NCBI GenBank assembly: GCA_017428585.1
Contig: JAFRQN010000318.1
Span: forward strand, 1 to 7,272
Direction: 5' to 3'
Length of the DNA stretch: 7,272 bases
DNA from: Bacteroidota bacterium
GTDB taxonomy: Bacteria; Bacteroidota; Ignavibacteria; Kapaibacteriales; UBA2268
In this document: positions 1-6,696 of the stretch, piece by piece
Layout of the letters: each line of letters starts with the position of its first letter
How positions within the stretch are numbered: position 1 is the stretch's first letter
Translations under genes and position numbers: made by a program
Notes under the pieces: model-generated
What the model was told of the DNA's origin: nothing
Database searches by the model: none
Seen by the model: the letters and a program-made list of their open reading frames with translations, nothing else

Positions 1-34
1 AAAATGATAATAAAAAATAAAATATAAAATAAAT

Positions 35-742
35 TTATATATTGCCTTTCAAAAAATTCAATCTCAACGATTCTGGAAATTTTTCTATTGCATATCTCAA
101 CATAGTTCGAGGCATATTTTTATAATTGTCATTCAATAGCAAAAAATTATATTCTGCATCAAAATCTTTCTTCCCTGCTTCTCTTAACATCCAGCCAACC
201 GCTTTTTGAATCAAGTCATCCTTAGTATTTAATAATATCTTAGAAATCTCTATTGTATCAACCAAATCATTTTGCTTTATAAAGCAGTAAGTTGAAACTA
301 TCGCTATTCTTTGTTTCCAAATATCTGCTTCTTTGGCAAATTTGTATAAAATATCCCTGTTTTTATCTATTAAATAATTTCCAACAATATAAGGAGCGGA
401 TAAATCCACTAAATCCCATGTATTTATATACTTTATATTATCACAGTAAAAATTAAAATATAATTTTTTTATTTCTTCGCTTTTCTCCTTGTTAAACATG
501 TAAATCAAGAACAAAAGCGCAATTATATTGCATTCATGATATTCATCTTCCAACAACTTCTGCAATTCTGTCAATGGAATCTTTGAATATTTTTTTATAA
601 TCTTGCGTAATGTCGGAACGGGAACACCAAAAAATTTCAATCTTTCATTTTCTGATGGCTTAAATACACGTCTAAATGTTATAACTTTTTCCGAATTTTC
701 TAATCCCTTTAATTCTCCCTTTATTGCATCAAACCCAATCAT
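35..742 (-). CDS. AlkD-like DNA alkylation repair protein (HEAT-repeat DNA glycosylase family)
   Basis: Predicted 235-residue all-helical HEAT-like repeat protein of the AlkD/DNA alkylation repair family. Characterised members excise N3- and N7-alkylated purines from DNA by holding the lesion against the backbone without flipping it out. Family motifs are seen in order: FGVPVP near residue 38, an HE pair near 69, TWDLVDLSAPYIVG at about 108-121, WKQRIAIVST at about 142-151, KAVGWMLREAGKKD at about 180-193 and MPRTMLRYAIEKFPE at about 210-224. Trp109 and Asp113 sit where Bacillus cereus AlkD has its catalytic-cleft Trp109 and Asp113, and Trp184 corresponds to its Trp187, so activity is plausible. 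Length is normal for the family. I chose the ATG at 742; a TTG at 760 would add six residues that families normally lack. No Shine-Dalgarno is visible. It lies 108 bases downstream of the MlaE-like gene and may have its own promoter. The family assignment is firm; the exact substrate is inferred. Confidence 0.93.
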   Translation of the reverse strand: MIGFDAIKGELKGLENSEKVITFRRVFKPSENERLKFFGVPVPTLRKIIKKYSKIPLTELQKLLEDEYHECNIIALLFLIYMFNKEKSEEIKKLYFNFYCDNIKYINTWDLVDLSAPYIVGNYLIDKNRDILYKFAKEADIWKQRIAIVSTYCFIKQNDLVDTIEISKILLNTKDDLIQKAVGWMLREAGKKDFDAEYNFLLLNDNYKNMPRTMLRYAIEKFPESLRLNFLKGNI

Positions 743-850
743 TAATTTAGAATGAATCAACGTATTAATATTAATAAAGTTATAAATAGTTTATTACTTA
801 TTTTATATAAAAAAGTTTCAATAATTATCTATTATATAAATAATTATATA

Positions 851-1639
851 CTATATAAACAATCCAATAATAGCATCCAAAATAAGTATTGCAGCTGCAG
901 ATAAAGTAAAAGATTTTACAGTACTATTACCCACACCTTCTGCACCGTCTTTTGTATTAAAACCTACATACACACCTATCAATGATGTAACTACACCAAA
1001 AGCTGCTGTTTTAGCCAAGCATACAAACAATTCATAAAGTTTAAAATAATTTTGGATAGAATCTATATATATTGATGGTTGGATATTAAATTTAGTTACT
1101 ACAATAAAATAAGCTCCCAATAAAGCAACAACGCTGGAAAAAATAGCCAATAAAGGAATCATTATAAAAGTTGCAACAACTCTTGGCATACCTAAATATC
1201 TATTTCTGTCTATTGCCATTATTTCTAAAGCATCTATTTGTTCCGTTATCTGCATAGCTCCTATTTGAGCAGCCATAGATCCACCAACACGTCCTGCAAT
1301 AACCAAAGCAGTAAAAACAGGCGTTAATTCTTGAAACATCACAGTAGAAATAGATCCTCCCAAAAACGGAGTTGCTATTCCCATTAAATTGAATTTATCA
1401 AATAAAGTTGTTGCCTGTAAAGCAGCGATAGCACCAGTAAACACACCAATCAATACAACAAGCGGCAGTGAATCAGCTCCGATAATAGCCATTTGCTGTA
1501 TAATTAATTTTTTATCACGAAACACTCGAGGACAGTATTTTAATATATTTTTTGCTAATATAAATATTCGTCCAAATTCGCTAAAAAAATTAAGCGTTTT
1601 TCTACCTATAAATGAAAAAAAAGATTTTGCTGTTGCCAT
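851..1639 (-). CDS. mlaE: MlaE-family ABC transporter permease (phospholipid/lipid asymmetry transport)
   Basis: Inner-membrane permease of about 262 residues, the usual length for MlaE. In the Mla system this subunit pairs with an ATPase (MlaF) and an MCE protein (MlaD) to move phospholipids between inner and outer membranes of diderm bacteria. The N-terminal 45 residues form an amphipathic basic segment, followed by about five hydrophobic segments (roughly 57-80, 90-118, 152-182, 203-228 and 243-262). The MlaE signature is clear at about 117-142: AGRVGGSMAAQIGAM followed by ITEQIDALEIM. Start: a TTG at 1642 directly precedes the ATG at 1639; I prefer the ATG, and neither has a Shine-Dalgarno. 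The gene begins 34 bases after the end of ribBA and is probably cotranscribed with it. No MlaF-type ATPase or MCE gene is adjacent in the window: the next gene downstream is an unrelated DNA repair gene. Its partners are therefore presumably encoded elsewhere. Confidence 0.95.
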   Translation of the reverse strand: MATAKSFFSFIGRKTLNFFSEFGRIFILAKNILKYCPRVFRDKKLIIQQMAIIGADSLPLVVLIGVFTGAIAALQATTLFDKFNLMGIATPFLGGSISTVMFQELTPVFTALVIAGRVGGSMAAQIGAMQITEQIDALEIMAIDRNRYLGMPRVVATFIMIPLLAIFSSVVALLGAYFIVVTKFNIQPSIYIDSIQNYFKLYELFVCLAKTAAFGVVTSLIGVYVGFNTKDGAEGVGNSTVKSFTLSAAAILILDAIIGLFI

Positions 1640-1673
1640 CAACTTAATAAATTAAGCTATATAATAAATAATT

Positions 1674-2576
1674 TTATACATTATGCAATATATGTCCCAT
1701 TCTGTTCTTTTTGGTCTGCATATAGAATTGATCATATTCAGTCAAAGGCAGTTCTATAGGAACTTGCTCTACAACCTCTAATCCATAGCTTTCCAATCCA
1801 ACACGCTTCTTTGGATTATTAGTCAATAATTTCATTTTCTTAACCCCCAAATATCTTAATATTTGAGCACCTATTCCATAATTGCGTGCATCTGCTGGGA
1901 AACCAAGTTTTAAATTAGCATCTACTGTATCATAGCCCTTATCCTGCAATTCGTATGCTCTCAATTTATTCAATAATCCTATTCCTCTACCCTCTTGACG
2001 CATATACAAAACAACTCCCTTCCCATTTTCTTCAATCATTTCCATTGCTTTATGAAGCTGACTACAGCAATCACAACGCAAAGAACCAAATACATCACCC
2101 GTCAAGCATTCTGAATGTACACGAACCAAAATAGGATCATTTGATGTTATATCACCTTTAACAAGAGCAACGTGTTCCAAGCTATCAACATAATTCTTAA
2201 AACCAAGAATCTTAAAATCGCCATATCGTGTTGGAAGTTTAGCTTCTGCAATACATTCTACCAAACTTTCCTTCAATAATCTATAAGCAATAAGATCTTT
2301 TACAGATACTATTTTAAAATTATTTTTTTTGGCAATTTCCATTAATTGAGGCAGTCTTGCCATTGTACCATCGTCATTAATAATTTCTATCAAAGCACCT
2401 GCTGGATATAATCCAGACAATCTTGCCAAATCCACAGCAGCTTCCGTATGCCCTGCTCTAACAAGAACTCCTCCATTTCTTGCTTTTAAAGGATTAATAT
2501 GTCCTGGACGTCCAAAATTAGATGCCTTAAACTCTGGATTAGCAAGTGCTTTTATAGTAGCTGCTCTATCATGCAT
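1674..2576 (-). CDS. ribBA: RibBA, C-terminal part: end of DHBP synthase domain plus complete GTP cyclohydrolase II
   Basis: This 300-residue open stretch is the larger part of a bifunctional riboflavin synthesis enzyme. Residues 1-100 are the second half of the 3,4-dihydroxy-2-butanone-4-phosphate synthase (RibB) domain, with DRAATIKAL at 3-11, RPGHINPL at 23-30 and RAGHTEA at 40-46; His43 matches the metal-binding His153 of E. coli RibB. Residues from about 105 to 300 form a complete GTP cyclohydrolase II (RibA), which opens GTP to start flavin synthesis. It has zinc ligands Cys157, Cys168 and Cys170, the RQEGRG substrate loop at 193-198, the Asp229/Arg231 catalytic pair and TNNPKK at 252-257. 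The start given is the first in-frame ATG after an in-frame TAA at 2601-2603. The bases AGGTG lie five bases before this ATG, but they also encode conserved Thr-Gly-Val residues, so initiation here is unproven. If made alone, the product should keep RibA activity and lack RibB activity. In an intact gene this would be the C-terminal part of a protein of about 401 residues. Confidence 0.9.
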   Translation of the reverse strand: MHDRAATIKALANPEFKASNFGRPGHINPLKARNGGVLVRAGHTEAAVDLARLSGLYPAGALIEIINDDGTMARLPQLMEIAKKNNFKIVSVKDLIAYRLLKESLVECIAEAKLPTRYGDFKILGFKNYVDSLEHVALVKGDITSNDPILVRVHSECLTGDVFGSLRCDCCSQLHKAMEMIEENGKGVVLYMRQEGRGIGLLNKLRAYELQDKGYDTVDANLKLGFPADARNYGIGAQILRYLGVKKMKLLTNNPKKRVGLESYGLEVVEQVPIELPLTEYDQFYMQTKKNRMGHILHNV

Positions 2577-2600
2577 GGAAACACCTGTGGTACATTCATG

Positions 2601-2603
2601 TTA
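2601..2603 (-). other. ribBA: In-frame TAA stop interrupting ribBA
   Basis: On the minus strand the codons run Leu-Leu-TAA-His-Glu-Cys-Thr-Thr-Gly-Val-Ser-Met-His-Asp-Arg. Conserved RibB sequence is readable on both sides in one frame (start codons at 2879 and 2576 share the frame), so no insertion or deletion is involved. With the stop read as one residue the full protein would have about 401 residues, normal for RibBA. The stop falls in a variable loop between the TPYT strand and the conserved CTTGVS motif, where several different residues are tolerated in homologues. It is one base change from many sense codons, such as GAA, AAA, CAA or TAT. Confidence 0.9.
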
Positions 2604-2879
2604 TAATAAATCTTCTGTTATAGTATAAGGAGTTCCATGCAATGAAGTATTTGTTGATACTTGCATATCCAAATCTAATTCTTTACACCTTTGTTCTGTT
2701 ATAGGTGTACACAATACACCTCGTCCATATTTGAGCATAAAATTAACCTTTTCAGGCGTAATCTTTTCTGCCGCTATTATAAAATCACCTTCATTTTCTC
2801 GATCTTCATCATCAACAACTATTACAAAATTACCAGCTTTAAAATCATCTATCGCTTCTTCTATGGTATTCATTTTCAT
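2601..2879 (-). pseudogene. ribBA: RibBA, N-terminal fragment: first half of DHBP synthase domain
   Basis: Encodes 92 residues that are plainly the start of RibB (3,4-dihydroxy-2-butanone-4-phosphate synthase, which converts ribulose 5-phosphate to DHBP plus formate). The motif DDEDRENEGD at 23-32 carries the acidic metal and substrate ligands (Glu28 corresponds to E. coli Glu38), and NTSLHGTPYT at 77-86 precedes the usual CTTG loop. The reading frame ends at a TAA (2601-2603) just before that loop, and the missing remainder continues in the same frame downstream. The fragment lacks the second metal ligand (His in GHTEA) and the rest of the fold, so it cannot work alone as a RibB. It might only do so if the stop is read through or the two halves assemble. 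The ATG at 2879 is chosen; a second ATG lies two codons further in (2873). A typical RibBA starts about 10-15 residues before the first helix, which fits. Confidence 0.85.
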
Positions 2880-2936
2880 TTTTATCTAAATTTTTTATTT
2901 CTAAAAAGTTTAAAATACAAAAAATATATGGTATTA

Positions 2937-2944
2937 CAAAAATA
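2937..2944 (-). promoter_or_regulatory. Possible Bacteroidota-type -7 promoter element for ribBA
   Basis: Read on the minus strand these bases are TATTTTTG, an exact match to the TAnnTTTG -7 consensus of Bacteroidota primary sigma factor promoters, about 58 bases before the ribBA ATG. I did not find a clear TTG -33 element at the usual distance upstream, and T-rich matches arise easily in this composition, so this is only a candidate. Confidence 0.25.
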
Positions 2945-3054
2945 CAAAAAAGAAATTAAAATACTTAAAAAAATACTATTCTATTGTTATTTTTTTATTT
3001 TTTTTGTGTATTTTGCATTGATAGAATAATTAACAAATAAAAATATATATTAAA

Positions 3055-3816
3055 ATGATTATGGAACCAAAATATTACATGTCTTTTGATATAGAAACAA
3101 CTCCACTTGATTGGAATACTTTTTCTGAAAGTCAAAAAGAATATTGGCTTCGTGGTGCTAAAACAGATGAAGAAATAGAAGAAAAGATGAACAGACGTTC
3201 CCTTACACCTTTGACATCTCATATAGCCTGCATTGCATGTATGATTATGGAGAAGAAAGACGATGAATGGATAGAAGTAAAAAAAGGAGTTTTAGCAACA
3301 AATCCTAAATTAGACATACACAGCACTTCTGAAGAAACATACGAAGAAACTTTGGTCAATGACGTAAAAATGATTGTATCAAGTGAATACAAAGTTTTAA
3401 AAAATTTTTGGAATTTAATCAATTATTATAGAAATGTAACATTAGTCAGCTTTAATGGCAGGAATTTTGATGCACCTTTTATTATGCTGCGTTCTGCATT
3501 GCAAAAAATAAAACCATCAAGAAACTTAATGGCTGGAACAAAGTTTAATTATTTCAATCACATTGATTTAATAGACGAACTAACATTTTATAATGGCGGT
3601 TCATCTGGTGCAACACAGCGTTTTAATTTCGATTTTTATGCTTACAGCTTTGGGCTTCATTCGCCAAAAGCAGACGGCGTACATGGCGGCATGGTTCCTG
3701 ATTTATATGCAGCTGGTGAAATAAAAGAAATTTCAGAATATTGTATGCGTGATGTTGTAGCAACATGGCAGTTATTTGAATGCTGGAACCAGTATTTAAA
3801 TTTTTCTAATAAATAA
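3055..3816 (+). CDS. Predicted PolB-like 3'-5' exonuclease (DEDDy, RNase H fold)
   Basis: Protein of 253 residues with a DEDDy exonuclease domain resembling the proofreading domain of family B DNA polymerases, without any polymerase domain (Pfam-type DNA_pol_B_exo2). The three exonuclease motifs are complete. Exo I is FDIET at 11-15 (Asp12 and Glu14). Exo II is SFNGRNFDAPF at 132-142 (Asp139). Exo III is YCMRD at 229-233 (Tyr229 and Asp233). It should bind two metal ions and remove nucleotides from 3' ends; the biological substrate in bacteria is not established. A charged helical region at about 35-48 (TDEEIEEKMNRRS) is typical of this family. The start at 3055 is the first ATG; a second ATG at 3061 is equally plausible and neither has a Shine-Dalgarno. 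The gene is divergent from ribBA and 31 bases upstream of the Wzz-like gene, so the latter is likely cotranscribed although no functional link is evident. Confidence 0.9.
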   Translation: MIMEPKYYMSFDIETTPLDWNTFSESQKEYWLRGAKTDEEIEEKMNRRSLTPLTSHIACIACMIMEKKDDEWIEVKKGVLATNPKLDIHSTSEETYEETLVNDVKMIVSSEYKVLKNFWNLINYYRNVTLVSFNGRNFDAPFIMLRSALQKIKPSRNLMAGTKFNYFNHIDLIDELTFYNGGSSGATQRFNFDFYAYSFGLHSPKADGVHGGMVPDLYAAGEIKEISEYCMRDVVATWQLFECWNQYLNFSNK

Positions 3817-3847
3817 TATTGTTTTATACAATTATATTTATATCATA

Positions 3848-5077
3848 ATGAATAACACAGAAACACAAAAAACATTCTCTGATGCATCATATTTGTTTGC
3901 ATTAATATATCGACATAAATTATTTATTTTTATATTTACAATACTTTCTTGTATTGCATCTATAATTATTTCTTTTTTATTGCCTGTATGGTATCCTTCA
4001 ACAATAAACTTTGTACCTCCAACAGAATCAGGCTCAAATTTAACTACCAGCAGTGGTGGTTTATCATCCATGATGAAAGACATAGGTTTGTCAAAAATAG
4101 GAGGCAAGAAATCACAGGAATATACAATGATAGTTTTTCTTGAAAGCCGAACTGTTATTGATTCCGTTATTCATAAATATAATTTAGCCAAGGTTTATGA
4201 TATACCTGATACAATGATTTCTAAAGTCCGCAAAGAATTTTTATCAAACCGTTCTGTAACTTATACTGATGAAGGAAATTATGAATTAACAATTTGGGAT
4301 ACTGATAAAAATCGGGCTGCTGCAATTGCAAATGACTATATAAAAATAACAAATGGAATTGCAAACAAAGTACATCAAGAAGAAATACAAGTTAATATAG
4401 ATTACATCCAAAGCCGTATCAATTCAATTGATTCAACTATTAATGCTACATCAAAAGAATTGTCTAAAATATCAAAAAGCAATCTAATGTTTTCGCCAGA
4501 ACAACAGGCTTCTGCAGCAAGTACAGCATTATCAGAAATAAAAACTCAAGCATTAGAATATGAAATAATGTACGATTTTTATAACAAAAATTATGGTGCT
4601 GATGACCCAACAACTAAAATGCTAAAGGAAATGCTTGATGCAGCCAATAGTAAAGTAACTGATGCTTTCAAAAAACCAGGATTTATTGGCAATTTTGCAT
4701 TGGAAGATGCAACACCTGTTGCGGTTAATTATTTAACAAAATATGCTGATATTGAGGCATTGACTACAACCAAAGCACTATTGGTAACAACATTAGAAAA
4801 AAACCTTATAGACAGCCAAAATAACGTACATAATTTTTTCGTTATTGATGAAGCAATTCCTGCAGATAAAAAAGGCAAACCTAAAAGAGCGTTTATTGTT
4901 GCTGGCAGTACTGTAGGTGCTTTTGTACTTTGTGTTTTCATATTGCTTTTTATAAACAGCATTAAACTTTCAATAAGAAATGCAAAAGTTATTCAAAAAC
5001 AAAGCGAACTTGAAAATAAAAGATTAAAAGCTATTGCAGAAAATAATATAGACACTACCTCTAATGATGCTAAATAA
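3848..5077 (+). CDS. Wzz/chain-length determinant family protein (polysaccharide copolymerase)
   Basis: Protein of 409 residues with the two-membrane-segment layout of polysaccharide copolymerases, which set the length of O-antigen, capsule or exopolysaccharide chains by oligomerising around the polymerase in the inner membrane. A short cytoplasmic tail is followed by TM1 at about 25-46. A large periplasmic region follows, including a Gly/Ser-rich stretch at about 60-90 and predicted long helices at about 175-275. A proline-containing segment (IPADKKGKPKRAF, about 337-349) precedes TM2 at about 348-371, as in the GNVR/Wzz C-terminal domain. The roughly 38-residue charged cytoplasmic tail carries no Walker motifs or tyrosine cluster, so this is a Wzz-type protein and not a fused Wzc-type tyrosine kinase. 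Start: ATG at 3848 after an A/T-only leader. The gene directly before the Wzy/WaaL-like gene is the natural partner. Which polysaccharide it serves cannot be told from the sequence. Confidence 0.9.
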   Translation: MNNTETQKTFSDASYLFALIYRHKLFIFIFTILSCIASIIISFLLPVWYPSTINFVPPTESGSNLTTSSGGLSSMMKDIGLSKIGGKKSQEYTMIVFLESRTVIDSVIHKYNLAKVYDIPDTMISKVRKEFLSNRSVTYTDEGNYELTIWDTDKNRAAAIANDYIKITNGIANKVHQEEIQVNIDYIQSRINSIDSTINATSKELSKISKSNLMFSPEQQASAASTALSEIKTQALEYEIMYDFYNKNYGADDPTTKMLKEMLDAANSKVTDAFKKPGFIGNFALEDATPVAVNYLTKYADIEALTTTKALLVTTLEKNLIDSQNNVHNFFVIDEAIPADKKGKPKRAFIVAGSTVGAFVLCVFILLFINSIKLSIRNAKVIQKQSELENKRLKAIAENNIDTTSNDAK

Positions 5078-5157
5078 TATAGGAATATTAAATAATACTT
5101 TTAAATTAGAGTTCAACAATAAAATATAATAATTTATAAATTCTAATTTATAATTAT

Positions 5158-6609
5158 ATGAATTATAACCATACACAGACAACACCATTGCACAAAATCT
5201 ATGATTTTAATAATAAAATCACTCCCTTTAGTGCAATAATCACAACATTATTGATAAGCGGTCTTTTTATACTCGCTTTCACAATACATATAGAATTGTA
5301 TGTATTGTTAGGTGTTATTTTGCTGCCTTTGCTATGGTTAATGATTAATTATCCAAGAACTTGGATATATTTTATTGTAATGACATTTATTGTATTTATG
5401 CGTGGGGGTGAAACAGAATTAAATATTTTCCACGTATTGGCAGGTATATTTTATGATTCCTTCTTATTAATTTGGTTCTTGTACAAGAAACTTGTCAAAC
5501 GAGAAAAATTGCTGCGTGGATTTGCAGATCAACTTTTCATCTTTTTTTACTTGATATTAATTCTTAATTTATTTATTGCAGTTGGAAACGATGTAGACTG
5601 GTTTGATTGGCTGCGTGAATATTTACTTTATTCATTAATTCTATATTATTTCCCTATAAGAGAATATTTTAAAGAACCTAAGCATATAATTAAACTATTA
5701 TTTTTAGTTGGAGCTGTAACTATTGGATTAGATTTGGTACAGTTCTACAATTACATTAAAATCCTAAAAAATATTGTCTATGCTTATCAATTCTCAAATA
5801 GTATGAGAATTAATCAACATATATTTACAGCAGTTGGTTTTTCTGGAATAGCATTTTTCTTCTATTTCAAAACCTTACGTGAAAAATTATTCTCCTTTAT
5901 TGTAGCTGTACTTTCAATATCAGCTTTAATTTCAACATTATCACGTGCCTTTTGGGTATCACTATTCGTGATGATTGTTGTTTTCTTGTTCTATTTGTCA
6001 AAAAAACAATTAATACAATTAATATCTTTGTTTTTATTATTTATCGGTGTATCCGTAATGACCTTAAATACATTTATGCCTGATAAAGCCAATATCTTTT
6101 ATAAGTATTTAGGTCAGCGATTTACTTCAACAGGACAAGGTAAAAAAGATATTTCTGTAAGATCAAGACTTTATGAATTTAACAAAGTAACGTCCTTAAT
6201 TGAAGAAAGTCCTATATGGGGACATGGATTACGATATGAATTTTCATTTTTTGAAAATATAAAACAAGCTACTAAAAAAACATCTTTTGTGCATAATGGA
6301 TATTTAAATATTAGCTATAAAACGGGAATTCCTCTTGCTATTGCTTTTTATCTACCTTTGCTTTTATACCTAATTCAAGGATTTCTAATTTCAATTAGAA
6401 CAAGCTCCTATTTGCATCGAACATTGTCAATTTGCAGTTTTTTGACTTTATCTATGCTATTTGTAACAAATTTTGTTACATCAAGTTTTTTGTTTAGAGA
6501 TGGATTGATGACAACAGCATTGGCTATTGCTTTTATCAGCGTTTCTATTGAACACTATAATAATAATGAAAAAGAAAGAGCTCAACAGCCGCCAAAATTA
6601 TTATTATAG
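5158..6609 (+). CDS. O-antigen ligase/polymerase-like membrane protein (Wzy_C superfamily)
   Basis: Very hydrophobic 483-residue protein with about 10-12 predicted membrane segments, typical of WaaL ligases and Wzy polymerases. These transfer undecaprenyl-linked glycans at the periplasmic face, either onto lipid A-core or onto a growing chain. Superfamily motifs are visible: STLSRAFW near 259-266, a large periplasmic loop from about 303 to 390 with RSRLYEF at 335-341 and SPIWGHGL at 351-358, and FVHNGYLNISYKTG at 377-390 with the characteristic His-Asn. The last 15-20 residues form a charged, proline-containing cytoplasmic tail (EKERAQQPPK). The start is the only suitable ATG, 80 bases after the Wzz-like gene; this gap is AT-only or nearly so with no Shine-Dalgarno. 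Ligase and polymerase cannot be separated by sequence alone. The neighbouring Wzz-like gene tilts me to a Wzy polymerase, but a ligase is quite possible. Confidence 0.85.
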   Translation: MNYNHTQTTPLHKIYDFNNKITPFSAIITTLLISGLFILAFTIHIELYVLLGVILLPLLWLMINYPRTWIYFIVMTFIVFMRGGETELNIFHVLAGIFYDSFLLIWFLYKKLVKREKLLRGFADQLFIFFYLILILNLFIAVGNDVDWFDWLREYLLYSLILYYFPIREYFKEPKHIIKLLFLVGAVTIGLDLVQFYNYIKILKNIVYAYQFSNSMRINQHIFTAVGFSGIAFFFYFKTLREKLFSFIVAVLSISALISTLSRAFWVSLFVMIVVFLFYLSKKQLIQLISLFLLFIGVSVMTLNTFMPDKANIFYKYLGQRFTSTGQGKKDISVRSRLYEFNKVTSLIEESPIWGHGLRYEFSFFENIKQATKKTSFVHNGYLNISYKTGIPLAIAFYLPLLLYLIQGFLISIRTSSYLHRTLSICSFLTLSMLFVTNFVTSSFLFRDGLMTTALAIAFISVSIEHYNNNEKERAQQPPKLLL

Positions 6610-6612
6610 ATG

Positions 6613-6634
6613 ATAATATATATTTATATATTAT
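6613..6634. repeat. AT-only inverted repeat between the Wzy-like and lipoprotein genes
   Basis: ATAATATATA at 6613-6622 is a perfect reverse complement of TATATATTAT at 6625-6634, separated by two bases, four bases after the Wzy-like stop codon. It could form a small hairpin in the transcript, but all pairs are A-U, no uninterrupted U run follows, and such palindromes are easily expected in this composition. It is not a convincing terminator. Confidence 0.3.
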
Positions 6635-6696
6635 TTATCTTATGAATAAATAACACGAATTTTAAAATGATATATCAACAAATTATAAATATAATT

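Noticed and set aside
821..847. Candidate terminator after the MlaE-like gene: ATAATTAT repeated at 821-828 and 840-847, with a T run further on in the minus-strand transcript
   Set aside because: The possible stem is only eight A-U pairs, the element is itself palindromic, and the T run is separated from it by several bases; chance explains it.
1389..1655. Plus-strand open frame of 88 codons inside the MlaE-like gene
   Set aside because: It is antisense to the conserved MlaE signature region and has no independent support.
1643..1656. Palindrome CTTAAT-AA-ATTAAG just before the MlaE-like start
   Set aside because: Only six base pairs with a two-base loop in A/T-rich sequence; too short to claim as an operator or regulatory hairpin.
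2601..2603. Alternative genetic code reading TAA as sense
   Set aside because: Most other genes here end at TAA where the family normally ends (for example the AlkD-like and exonuclease genes), and TAA is not seen elsewhere inside the conserved domains, so a code change is not supported.
2691..3029. Plus-strand open frame of 112 codons overlapping the start of ribBA
   Set aside because: It lies antisense to the conserved RibB coding sequence, then continues into low-complexity A/T sequence, and its translation is a Phe/Tyr/Ile/Lys-rich stretch without recognisable motifs.
2880..3054. Possible FMN riboswitch or other structured leader upstream of ribBA
   Set aside because: The 175-base region is nearly all A and T with long homopolymer runs and shows none of the conserved GC-containing helices of an FMN riboswitch; a riboswitch cannot be supported.
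3838..4107. Minus-strand open frame of 89 codons across the start of the Wzz-like gene
   Set aside because: It is antisense to a well-supported gene with a clear membrane topology; no motif or start signal supports it.
5102..5150. Inverted repeat TAAATTAGA / TCTAATTTA before the Wzy-like gene
   Set aside because: Nine base pairs around a 31-base A/T-only loop; likely to arise by chance in this composition and no role is apparent.
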